A DNA stretch of 5,993 nucleotides from Bacteroidales bacterium (GCA_020853175.1 JADYZK010000305.1:1-5993); one strand, 5' to 3'; shown: positions 1 through 5,993, numbered from the stretch's first letter. The notes: generated by a model from the sequence alone, not told the origin. Translations and numbers: made by a program.

Positions 1-420
1 AAGTGGTTTTTCGCAATACACATGTTTTCCCATTTTCATGGCATTGATGCTGATAATGGCATGTGAATGGTCGGGCGTTCCAACCACAACAGCGTCAATA
101 GAATCGCCCATTTCGTCGAACATCTTTCGCCAATCGTAATATTTTTTGGCATCTGGAAACTCTCCAAATATTTTATTTGAATATTTCCAATCCACATCGC
201 AAAGGCCAATAATATTTTCACTGCTGACAGCGCGAATGACCCCACCACCACGGCCACCAACGCCTACACCTACGATGTTAAGTTTGTCGCTTGGCGCGCG
301 GTGTCCCAAACCTGAAATGACATTGCTGGGCAAGATCATAAAACCGGCGGCGGTGAGAGCGGTGTTGCGCAAAAACGACCGGCGATCCATTCCATTGTTC
401 GATAGTTTATTATCTTCCAT
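1..420 (-). CDS. Gfo/Idh/MocA family oxidoreductase, Tat-exported, N-terminal part (runs off left edge)
   Basis: The reading frame is open from ATG at 420 to base 1 (140 codons) with no stop, so the C-terminal part lies outside the window. Residues 13-18 are a twin-arginine motif (RRSFLR) followed by a hydrophobic stretch to about residue 35, indicating Tat export to the periplasm. The Rossmann NAD(P)-binding loop is GVGVGGRGGG (51-60), an acidic LCDVD follows at 73-77, then GTPDHSH (114-120) and GKHVYCEKPL (131-140), whose Glu-Lys-Pro carries the usual catalytic or cofactor-contact lysine (K138). This order is diagnostic for the family, which oxidises or reduces sugar and cyclitol hydroxyls with tightly held NAD(P). 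The substrate-binding C-terminal domain is not visible, so specificity is unknown. It lies 18 bp downstream of the isomerase-like gene and is probably the fifth gene of the operon. Met11 (ATG ending at 388), just before the RR motif, is a plausible alternative start. Confidence 0.9.
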   Translation of the reverse strand, partial: MEDNKLSNNGMDRRSFLRNTALTAAGFMILPSNVISGLGHRAPSDKLNIVGVGVGGRGGGVIRAVSSENIIGLCDVDWKYSNKIFGEFPDAKKYYDWRKMFDEMGDSIDAVVVGTPDHSHAIISINAMKMGKHVYCEKPL

Positions 421-438
421 ATTGATAAAAGTTTTTGG

Positions 439-1293
439 TTAAAAAAGTCGTTTGTTGATGTATTTCAGGCTTTGGCCAGCGCAATATAGCGGTGTGCCTT
501 CGTCATATTGTTCTTGCTCAACGAAAACACGTTCGAGACCAGCCATGGCAGCTTTTTTGAAAAGCAATCTGTAATCAATGCGGCCATTGCCCACAATGCA
601 GCTTTTTCCATCGGTGCTCATATCTTTCACATGCCAAAGGCTGAAGCGTCCCGGGTGGTTTTCAAAGTACCTGAAAGGGTCTTGTCCGGCTTTGATCATC
701 CAATACAAATCTACCTGAAAAGACACCAAACGTGGATCGGTTTCCTCAAGCAACACCTCATAAGGCAGCTTTCCATCTGTTGTTTTGAACTCGAAATCAT
801 GGTTGTGGTAGCCAAAGCGGATACCATGTTGCAGGCAACGTTCGCCAATGGTATTCATTTCGGCAGCTGTGCGTTTAAAGTGATCCAAGCGTTCTGTGGG
901 ACGACCCATCATGGAAGGTAATACCAAAAAAGACAGACCGGCTGTAGCAGCTTTTTCTGCATACTCAGAAGCATTTTCGGCAGTAATGCCGGTATGTGAA
1001 CTGTGTATGGTGAGGCCTAAATCGTTACAAAAGCGCGAAAATTCTTTAGGTACTTCACCATAAAAAGCGCCATCGAAACCATAAGTTTCAATGCTTTTAT
1101 AGCCTAATTCACTCACGGCTTTTAAGGTGGATTTCACATCTTTTTGAATGTCGTCTCTCACTGTCCAGAGTTGTAATCCGGCTTCTTTTTCTAAGGTAAC
1201 TGCCGCAAAGCTCTCCCTGCTGGCACCCATCGCCATCATCAAGGTGCCCGATAAAACAGGAATCGTTTTAAAAAAATCGCGTCTTGATTGCAT
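439..1293 (-). CDS. Sugar phosphate isomerase/epimerase-like TIM barrel protein (xylose isomerase-like, AP endonuclease 2 fold), Tat signal
   Basis: A 284-aa protein. Residues 4-9 (RRDFFK) and the hydrophobic run after them, ending near SFA at 28-30, form a Tat-type signal peptide, so the mature barrel is probably periplasmic. The barrel begins with GLQLWTVRDD (39-48). Candidate divalent-metal ligands in family order are E69 (SIET), H163/H165 (YHNHDFEF), D195 (QVDLYW), H221 (WHVKD) and E259/E261 (VEQEQ). GNGRID at 235-240 is the common loop before the last helices. Relatives include IolE/IolI-type inosose enzymes, hydroxypyruvate isomerase and the barrel subunits of C-glycoside-cleaving systems; the sequence does not say which reaction applies. 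Length is normal for an exported member and no expected ligand is missing. It sits 18 bp from both operon neighbours, suggesting it acts on a keto-sugar made by the flanking oxidoreductases. That role is inference. The leader before the ATG is A-rich with no Shine-Dalgarno. Confidence 0.9.
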   Translation of the reverse strand: MQSRRDFFKTIPVLSGTLMMAMGASRESFAAVTLEKEAGLQLWTVRDDIQKDVKSTLKAVSELGYKSIETYGFDGAFYGEVPKEFSRFCNDLGLTIHSSHTGITAENASEYAEKAATAGLSFLVLPSMMGRPTERLDHFKRTAAEMNTIGERCLQHGIRFGYHNHDFEFKTTDGKLPYEVLLEETDPRLVSFQVDLYWMIKAGQDPFRYFENHPGRFSLWHVKDMSTDGKSCIVGNGRIDYRLLFKKAAMAGLERVFVEQEQYDEGTPLYCAGQSLKYINKRLF

Positions 1294-1311
1294 ATATTTT
1301 GGTTTTTTGGT

Positions 1312-2379
1312 TTAAAAATGAATTATTCGTTGTTCTTGGTGACTACGCATAGCCGTTTCAATTACTTGCATGACCAGAAATGCGTCTTCTACATTCACAG
1401 CTGGTGTTGCATTGTTAAAAAAAGTATCCGCCACGGCATCATAAAAGCCCATATAATTGCCGTCGAGCGTTGAGAAGTTAACCCTCCCACTGTGAGCAGA
1501 ATGCAATATTCCAAAGTCTTTTTTTCGATCTTTCCCAAGACGTGGATCACGTGGCGACATTCTTTTTTTGAGTCGCGCCTCCTGCGGATCGAGGCCGTAC
1601 TTTACAAAAGAACCTTTTGTGCCGTGTACCTGAAAACGTGGGCCGGGTTCACGGACATAAATTCCTGCTTTGAGGGTAGCCGTTGTATTAGCATAAAACA
1701 GCTTGAGATCGAAACTGTCGTTGGCTTTGCTGGTTTTGCGAAGAAAGGAAAGTTGACAACTTACAGCAGATGGCATTCCAAACAGATGCAGTGCTTGATC
1801 AATAAGATGCGGTCCCAAATCAAACAAAGTGCCGCCGCCCGATTCGGAGGTGTAACGCCATTCTGCCCTCGAAACCTCGGGACTATAACGATCGAAGCGC
1901 GACTCAAAGTCCACAATATGGCCTAAAACATCAGCACGTAACAACTCCTTTATCGTTAAAAAATCGCCATCCCAACGGCGGTTGTGATAAGGAAAAATTG
2001 TTTTCTGCGTTTGATGGCTTACCTCCATCATGGCTTGTAGCTCTTTACTGCTCATGGCCACAGGTTTTTCAACCACCACGTCCTTTCCCGCATGCATGGC
2101 GGCTATCGCTTGACGGGCATGGAGATGATGCGGTGTACATAGCACAACCAAGTTTATTTCAGGATTGAGAAGCAATTTATCAAAGTCGGCAACAACTTGA
2201 ACAGAAGGATATTCTACAAGAGCTTTATTGCCTGATGACACAATGGTGTGAAGTTTAAAGGCAGGATGAGCCTTCAAAAAAGGAGCATGAAAAATCTGGC
2301 CCGACAACCCAAACCCAACAACAGCAGCCTGAATAAGCTGTTTTGAAGAATCGTGCGGTGCTACGGGCAAATTTTTCAT
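1312..2379 (-). CDS. Cytoplasmic Gfo/Idh/MocA oxidoreductase, YdgJ/IolW-like
   Basis: A 355-aa protein with no signal peptide, so cytoplasmic, unlike the other two oxidoreductases here. The N-terminal Rossmann domain has GFGLSGQIFHAP (22-33), CTPHHLH (81-87) and VVVEKP (101-106, K105 the usual family lysine). The C-terminal domain has YHNRRWDGDFLT (131-142), DLGPHLIDQALHLFG (187-201, with conserved H191) and VHGTKGSFVKYGLDPQE (251-267). From memory these blocks match E. coli YdgJ and the NADPH-dependent scyllo-inositol dehydrogenase IolW/YvaA of B. subtilis closely, and the length agrees (about 346 aa for YdgJ). NADP(H)-linked interconversion of a keto-sugar or inosose with its alcohol is therefore the best guess; the actual substrate is unproven. 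It starts 10 bp after the stop of the 521-aa oxidoreductase and ends 18 bp before the isomerase-like gene, inside the same operon. No frameshift or missing motif was seen. Confidence 0.92.
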   Translation of the reverse strand: MKNLPVAPHDSSKQLIQAAVVGFGLSGQIFHAPFLKAHPAFKLHTIVSSGNKALVEYPSVQVVADFDKLLLNPEINLVVLCTPHHLHARQAIAAMHAGKDVVVEKPVAMSSKELQAMMEVSHQTQKTIFPYHNRRWDGDFLTIKELLRADVLGHIVDFESRFDRYSPEVSRAEWRYTSESGGGTLFDLGPHLIDQALHLFGMPSAVSCQLSFLRKTSKANDSFDLKLFYANTTATLKAGIYVREPGPRFQVHGTKGSFVKYGLDPQEARLKKRMSPRDPRLGKDRKKDFGILHSAHSGRVNFSTLDGNYMGFYDAVADTFFNNATPAVNVEDAFLVMQVIETAMRSHQEQRIIHF

Positions 2380-2389
2380 TTCAACAAAC

Positions 2390-3955
2390 TTAGGTTATTT
2401 TTTCATTGGTTTCATCCCAATGTGTACGCCTGCCTTCAAGATAAGAAATCGTTCCCATGTGGGCGGTAATGGCTTCTTCAAAAGCTTGATCAATATTGCA
2501 GCTGGGCTGTGTGCCATTCTCAAGACGAATGCAATTGAGCCATTCCAACAAATGCAAGTGTGTAGTATCCACCGCTTTGCCATTGCGATAGGTGTATAAC
2601 AATCCCCTTCCGGCAAAGTATTTTTCCGTTGGGGTGGTAATGGCATCCACACTTCCTTGACCCGGGACATACGAATAGATAGGCTTTGATGGCTCAAGGA
2701 TTCCGTTTTCAATCTTCTCGCGGTATTGTGTTGACCGTGGATCGAGATAAACGGTGAGGTTTTCGTCGAGTTCGAGCCAAGCATCGTGACCCATAATGGT
2801 TTTACCTCTGTTTTTTTCGCTACTGAGGGTGGCACTGTACAATAAGGTGAGGTCTTTTTTAGGATATTCAAAGGCCATATTCAGCACATCAGGCACTGTT
2901 CGGCCATCTTTGTAAAAATAAATCCCTCCCGAAGCCATTGCTGAAGCAGGAATTCCAAGTCCCATAATCTGGTTCATGGCATCAAATTCGTGGGTAAAAA
3001 GATCGCCGCTCAGGCCGGTGCTGTAATCCCACCAACACCGCCAGCGGAAAAAGCGTTCGAGACTGAACTCATGCCAAGGTGCCAGTCCAATGAATTGTTT
3101 CCAGTCAATGGTTTTTTCATTGGCCTCAGGATCAATGTCGTACACCCATGCCCCATTGGGATCATTGCGATTTGTGCATACTTCGATCAAGGATACTTTT
3201 CCAATCACATTTTGGCTGATGATGGACTTGGCTACTTGGTAACTTTCGGTCTGGCGTCCTTGATGTCCCAATTGAAACACAATACCTGAATCTTTTACTA
3301 CTTTTCGCACCTCAAACGTCTCGTCAACTGTCCACGAAAGGGGTTTTTCACAATACACATGCTTGCCTTTTTTCGCCGCCTCAATGGCGATGGGCACATG
3401 CAAATGATCAGGCGTGGCAACGATTACAGCATCAACATCGTCGGCTGCAACAAGCTCTTGGTAAGTGAGATAGCGTTTGGGCTGTGCTCCCATCGCTCCT
3501 CCTTCGCCATTGCGATAAACATTGGCTCCGGTTTTAAGGGCTCTTTCGGCATTTTTGTCAAACACATCGCAAACAGCCGTAATTTGGATGTTGAGGTCTT
3601 CTCGATTTCTAAATTCTTTCAGGTAATCAGCCCAAAATATTTCCTTTTTTGCCTTCTTTTCCCAGTCGTCAATCCTGTCGGGATGCACAAAACCAAGGGC
3701 TTTCATCAGATAGCCGCCTCTGCCGCCACAACCCACTACGCCAATGCGAAGGGTTTGGCCATCAACCTTTTTCATATCGGCTGCCGGAACAGGAAACTGA
3801 AGATTATTGAGGCCCTTTTCGCGTAAACGTTGTTTGGTGGCTTCATGCTCCAACAGACCATAACCAATAACTCCCAGAACAGGCAAGGAAGCAAGGCCTG
3901 CCAACATATCACGGCGACTGATTGATTTCTTTTTGTTGTTTGGCTCCTCACTCAT
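2390..3955 (-). CDS. Gfo/Idh/MocA family oxidoreductase, large Tat-exported form
   Basis: A 521-aa protein. SRRDM at 13-17 and the hydrophobic run to about residue 35 form a Tat signal. No clear AxA cleavage site follows, so it could stay anchored in the membrane. The Rossmann loop is GVVGCGGRGG (72-81), TPDHLH is at 181-186 and YCEKPLSWT at 201-209 (K204 the usual family lysine). The second domain contains a tryptophan-rich block (RWRCWWDYSTGLSGDLF, 304-320) followed by THEFD (321-325, H322 a candidate catalytic histidine). Compared with the partial paralogue at the window's left end it has roughly 30 extra residues between the first strand/helix and the second strand (about 85-120) and another insertion around 145-158, which explains much of its size. 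Its start overlaps the DoxX stop (ATGA), suggesting translational coupling, and the cytoplasmic oxidoreductase follows after 10 bp. Likely a periplasmic, cofactor-loaded dehydrogenase or oxidoreductase acting on a sugar or glycoside; substrate unknown. Confidence 0.93.
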   Translation of the reverse strand: MSEEPNNKKKSISRRDMLAGLASLPVLGVIGYGLLEHEATKQRLREKGLNNLQFPVPAADMKKVDGQTLRIGVVGCGGRGGYLMKALGFVHPDRIDDWEKKAKKEIFWADYLKEFRNREDLNIQITAVCDVFDKNAERALKTGANVYRNGEGGAMGAQPKRYLTYQELVAADDVDAVIVATPDHLHVPIAIEAAKKGKHVYCEKPLSWTVDETFEVRKVVKDSGIVFQLGHQGRQTESYQVAKSIISQNVIGKVSLIEVCTNRNDPNGAWVYDIDPEANEKTIDWKQFIGLAPWHEFSLERFFRWRCWWDYSTGLSGDLFTHEFDAMNQIMGLGIPASAMASGGIYFYKDGRTVPDVLNMAFEYPKKDLTLLYSATLSSEKNRGKTIMGHDAWLELDENLTVYLDPRSTQYREKIENGILEPSKPIYSYVPGQGSVDAITTPTEKYFAGRGLLYTYRNGKAVDTTHLHLLEWLNCIRLENGTQPSCNIDQAFEEAITAHMGTISYLEGRRTHWDETNEKIT

Positions 3956-4437
3956 GGTTTAATTTCGGTTTTGTTGAAACGGATTAGCCTGCATACGCCT
4001 ACTTTATGATCCGTTGGAAAGGTGAAAAGTAGAAATAAGGCAAAAAATTCAATCAAAGTTTTGTTGACGATAAAATAGCTTCCATCCGAAGGGAAAAGGT
4101 ATTCCATGCCCGGAAAAGCAGGATGCGAAAGATAATACAACATTAAAAGTACCATTCCTGCAATGGAAGCAGCGCGGCTCATGGCACCAAGTATTAAAGC
4201 TAAACCAATAAAAGTCAGCCCCCAGGCATTGAAAAAATCTGTTGTGCCAAGCACGGCATCGTGGTTTGCGATTTCAATAAAAATTTGCTTGAACCACCCA
4301 CCCGAATCCAATAAATAGGCTTTTGAAGTCCAAGCAGGATTGAGAACTTTAACCATTCCTTCGTAAAAAAAATGCCAACCTATCACCATCCTCAACGCGA
4401 CGAGTGAAAACAATTGCTTTTTGCTATAATTCATCAT
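3952..4437 (-). CDS. DoxX family membrane protein
   Basis: A 161-aa integral membrane protein with four predicted helices at about residues 8-27, 68-86, 88-103 and 121-141, the usual DoxX arrangement and size. The first helix carries the family-like IGWHFFYEGMVKVLNP (19-34), with H22 and E26 the notable polar residues in the membrane, followed by the AWTSKAYL segment often seen in DoxX proteins of Bacteroidota. The family takes its name from a subunit of an archaeal thiosulfate:quinone oxidoreductase, but most members have no known function. It is the first gene of the operon, and its TGA stop overlaps the ATG of the exported 521-aa oxidoreductase, so the two products are made together and could work together at the membrane. 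Two adjacent ATG codons (4437 and 4434) can serve as start; either gives essentially the same protein. Confidence 0.88.
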   Translation of the reverse strand: MMNYSKKQLFSLVALRMVIGWHFFYEGMVKVLNPAWTSKAYLLDSGGWFKQIFIEIANHDAVLGTTDFFNAWGLTFIGLALILGAMSRAASIAGMVLLMLYYLSHPAFPGMEYLFPSDGSYFIVNKTLIEFFALFLLFTFPTDHKVGVCRLIRFNKTEIKP

Positions 4438-4456
4438 TTACTTTGATTGCATGGCT

Positions 4457-4464
4457 CAAAGTTA
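4457..4464 (-). promoter_or_regulatory. Putative Bacteroidota -7 box for the DoxX/oxidoreductase operon
   Basis: The minus strand reads TAACTTTG, an exact match to the TAnnTTTG -7 consensus of Bacteroidota, preceded directly by a run of ten A. It lies 19 bp before the DoxX ATG in the only long gap upstream of the operon. A -33 TTG at the standard spacing of about 19-21 bp is not present; the nearest TTG (4477-4479) is only 12 bp away, so the match is incomplete. A start from here would leave a 5' leader of roughly 10-15 nt. Confidence 0.45.
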
Positions 4465-4573
4465 TTTTTTTTTTAGCAATGTGATGTATCTGGAGTTGTC
4501 CTTTTTTCCTAAATCAATTTATACCCTTGATCTAATGTTGATTGCATAATCTATGAAGAACATTTGATGTAGA

Positions 4574-4605
4574 ACCTCAGCCCATCTTGGGAATGAATAT
4601 GAGGT
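4574..4605. repeat. Nested imperfect inverted repeat
   Basis: Outer arms ACCTCA (4574-4579) and TGAGGT (4600-4605) pair perfectly, and inner arms CCCA (4581-4584) and TGGG (4588-4591) pair around a 3-nt loop, with an asymmetric 8-nt bulge at 4592-4599. It lies 58 bp downstream of the HD gene's stop. No T run follows in either direction, so it is not a standard Rho-independent terminator, and the stem is short enough to be chance. Confidence 0.3.
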
Positions 4606-4662
4606 GAAAAACATGTCTTTCTTCTGGCTTTAGTGCTTCTTTAGATAGACGCTGCGTTGAGA

Positions 4663-5898
4663 TTAAAGGATTTCCTTGGGATAACAAATAAAGTATTTGG
4701 TTACAGGGTGCGTCAAAACAGAAATATTCAACTGGTCTGAAGCCATCGAAATGTCCTTTTTACAACCGTCTTTATATAAAATACTGATGCTCGATTGCAG
4801 CGGATGATAGGCATGGTTTGAGGTTGATTCTTGAATAAACAAAAAATCAGCTTCGTGTTTATTGAGCTTAAATTGTTGACCAATACGAGCTTTCAGCTTG
4901 TTGATGCGCTCCGGATGAAAAGGCTCATTGGACAACTCCACCTTGAACAAATGTCTGTTGACGATGCCTTTGCTTAAAATAGAAAGCAAGGGATCAGGAT
5001 AAAACTGCCATTGTTTCAAGGACGTAAATATATCAAAATCATCCAATTGCGCAAAATTTTCCAAAACTATTGTTTCACTTTCTTCGGCAAGATTTTCCAA
5101 TTGAAGAAAAAACTGCAAGGCAGGTGTCGCAGGAAGTTCGTGACCCTTCAGACTCAATTCTTTGGCACGTTTTAAAGCATTCATCAGCATATTTTCTGCC
5201 GAAAGCACGGTTTTGTGCAGATAAACCTGCCAATACATCAGCCGTCGGGCGCCAATAAATTGTTCCACCGAATAAATTCCTTTGGCTTCGATCACCAGCT
5301 GGTCGTCGTTCACCTCGAGCATTGCCAACAAACGGTCGGCATTAATAGCTCCCTCCGCCACTCCGGTGAAAAAGCTATCGCGCTTGAGATAATCCATTCG
5401 ATCCATATCCAACTGACTCGAAACCAATTGACATAGAAAGTTGCGCGAATAGCTTCCTTTAAAAATCTCCATCGCCATTTCCAGCTGATTATCGAATTGT
5501 TGGTTGAGCAACTGCATCATTTTTAATGACAATAGCTCATGCGAAACACCCGAAACGATAGTGTTTTCAAGCGTATGCGAGTAAGGGCCATGGCCAATAT
5601 CATGCAACAAAACGGCCAATGAAGCCGCCTGCAACTCCTCATCGCTGATGCGATAACCCTTAGACCGTAACATTGCAATGGCTTGCTGCATCAGGTGCAT
5701 GGCGCCAACTGAATGTTGAAAACGGGTATGCAAAGCACCCGGATACACCAAATGCGTCAAACCCAATTGCTTGATACGTCGCAAACGCTGAAAGTAAGGA
5801 TGTTCAATAATATCGAAATGCAACTTATCCGGAATTTGAACAAATCCATACACCGGATCATTAAATATTTTCTTTTTACCCGTAACCAATCCGGCCAT
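4663..5898 (-). CDS. HD superfamily phosphohydrolase (SAMHD1/YwfO-like, COG1078 type), probable dNTPase
   Basis: With the ATG at 5898 the protein is 411 aa. The HD metal site is complete: H57 (GALHTRF) and H62 (QHSVG), H99-D100 (LLHDIGHGPYSH, 97-108), and the later aspartate block QLDMDRMDYLKRD (162-174). This order (H...HD...D, then DxDRxDYLxRD) is that of dNTP triphosphohydrolases and SAMHD1-like enzymes, which split dNTPs into nucleoside and triphosphate; whether this protein uses dNTPs is inferred from the family. The frame is open back to an ATG at 5985, with another at 5961. I prefer 5898 because relatives in Bacteroidota typically begin a few residues before KKKIFNDPVYGF, and the extra 29 residues look like translated leader. 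No Shine-Dalgarno helps to decide. A 225-bp gap with a promoter-like box separates it from the DoxX operon, so it is probably a separate housekeeping gene. Confidence 0.9.
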   Translation of the reverse strand: MAGLVTGKKKIFNDPVYGFVQIPDKLHFDIIEHPYFQRLRRIKQLGLTHLVYPGALHTRFQHSVGAMHLMQQAIAMLRSKGYRISDEELQAASLAVLLHDIGHGPYSHTLENTIVSGVSHELLSLKMMQLLNQQFDNQLEMAMEIFKGSYSRNFLCQLVSSQLDMDRMDYLKRDSFFTGVAEGAINADRLLAMLEVNDDQLVIEAKGIYSVEQFIGARRLMYWQVYLHKTVLSAENMLMNALKRAKELSLKGHELPATPALQFFLQLENLAEESETIVLENFAQLDDFDIFTSLKQWQFYPDPLLSILSKGIVNRHLFKVELSNEPFHPERINKLKARIGQQFKLNKHEADFLFIQESTSNHAYHPLQSSISILYKDGCKKDISMASDQLNISVLTHPVTKYFICYPKEIL

Positions 5899-5970
5899 AA
5901 AAAACGTTAATTTTGTTGTAGTGGCATCCTCTTTGGTACAATAAACCCGCAGAAAACGCATTATTGATTG

Positions 5971-5978
5971 CAAATGTA
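5971..5978 (-). promoter_or_regulatory. Possible -7 box upstream of the HD phosphohydrolase
   Basis: The minus strand reads TACATTTG, matching TAnnTTTG. The matching -33 element would fall at or beyond the window's right edge, so it cannot be checked. Transcription from here would start downstream of the most distal in-frame ATG (5985), which supports a start at 5961 or, more likely, at 5898 with a leader of about 65 nt. Confidence 0.35.
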
Positions 5979-5993
5979 AGCACATCTCAATGA

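Larger units (their letters stand above)
4438..4662. other. Intergenic region between HD phosphohydrolase and DoxX operon
   Basis: This 225-bp stretch separates two transcription units on the minus strand. It holds the -7-like box at 4457-4464, a ten-A run (minus strand), two copies of the 10-mer ATGCAATCAA (4443-4452 and 4538-4547) and a weak nested inverted repeat at 4574-4605. I see no hairpin followed by a T run on the minus strand, so the end of the HD gene's transcript is not evident. No RNA gene is recognisable. Confidence 0.6.

Noticed and set aside
508..921. Open frame on the plus strand opposite the isomerase-like gene
   Set aside because: It has no recognisable motif and is fully antisense to a gene with complete family motifs; it is a shadow frame.
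1492..1926. 144-codon open frame on the plus strand opposite the YdgJ/IolW-like gene
   Set aside because: Shadow of a well-supported gene, with no motif and no leader of its own.
2395..2871. 158-codon open frame on the minus strand in another frame of the 521-aa oxidoreductase
   Set aside because: The main frame continues intact through this stretch with family-typical sequence, so this is an alternative-frame artefact and not a frameshifted gene.
3338..3367. Near-identical DNA to bases 1-30, as if a direct repeat
   Set aside because: Both stretches encode the conserved GKHVYCEKPL motif of two Gfo/Idh/MocA paralogues; similarity fades outside the motif, so protein conservation explains it.
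3359..3826. 155-codon open frame on the plus strand opposite the 521-aa oxidoreductase
   Set aside because: It is the antisense shadow of a well-supported gene and its residues show no domain.
4465..4474. Run of ten T on the plus strand, considered as a terminator
   Set aside because: All genes here are on the minus strand, where the run reads as A; no GC-rich stem precedes it in plus orientation and no plus-strand gene ends here.
4512..4543. AATCAA/TTGATT inverted repeat
   Set aside because: Six-bp AT-rich arms with a 20-nt loop are expected by chance, and the right arm belongs to the repeated 10-mer.
5908..5915. TAATTTTG on the plus strand, matching the -7 consensus
   Set aside because: No TTG at the right distance upstream and no plus-strand gene is visible before the window ends; a divergent gene beyond 5993 cannot be excluded.

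Overview
The window looks like chromosomal DNA from a member of the Bacteroidota. The evidence is moderate GC with A/T-rich spacers, no Shine-Dalgarno sequences before the starts, TAnnTTTG-type -7 boxes, and protein families in forms typical of that phylum (Tat-exported Gfo/Idh/MocA oxidoreductases, a DoxX protein paired with one of them, and an HD phosphohydrolase opening with KKKIFNDPVYGF). A finer assignment is not possible from this sequence. Every convincing gene is on the minus strand, so transcription runs from high to low coordinates.

Region 1 (about 4663-5993) holds a SAMHD1/YwfO-type HD phosphohydrolase, probably a dNTPase or nucleotide phosphohydrolase. Its start is best placed at 5898. 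A -7-like box lies near the right edge. Region 2 (4438-4662) is a 225-bp intergenic stretch with a -7-like box for the next operon, a repeated 10-mer and a weak bulged inverted repeat, but no clear terminator.

Region 3 (1-4437) is a tight five-gene operon read leftward: a small DoxX membrane protein; a Tat-exported Gfo/Idh/MocA oxidoreductase of 521 aa that overlaps it by ATGA; a cytoplasmic Gfo/Idh/MocA enzyme of the E. coli YdgJ / B. subtilis IolW type; a Tat-exported xylose-isomerase-like TIM barrel; and the first 140 codons of a third Gfo/Idh/MocA enzyme, also Tat-type, which runs off the left edge. Gaps are -4, 10, 18 and 18 bp.

Taken together, the operon encodes oxidoreduction and isomerisation or elimination on a sugar, glycoside or cyclitol. 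Three soluble enzymes appear to be sent to the periplasm already folded with cofactor, one stays in the cytoplasm, and a DoxX protein sits in the membrane. The substrate cannot be read from the sequence. The most interesting question is whether DoxX links the exported NAD(P)-type enzymes to the membrane quinone pool. There are no RNA genes, CRISPR arrays, insertion sequences or attachment sites that I can see.
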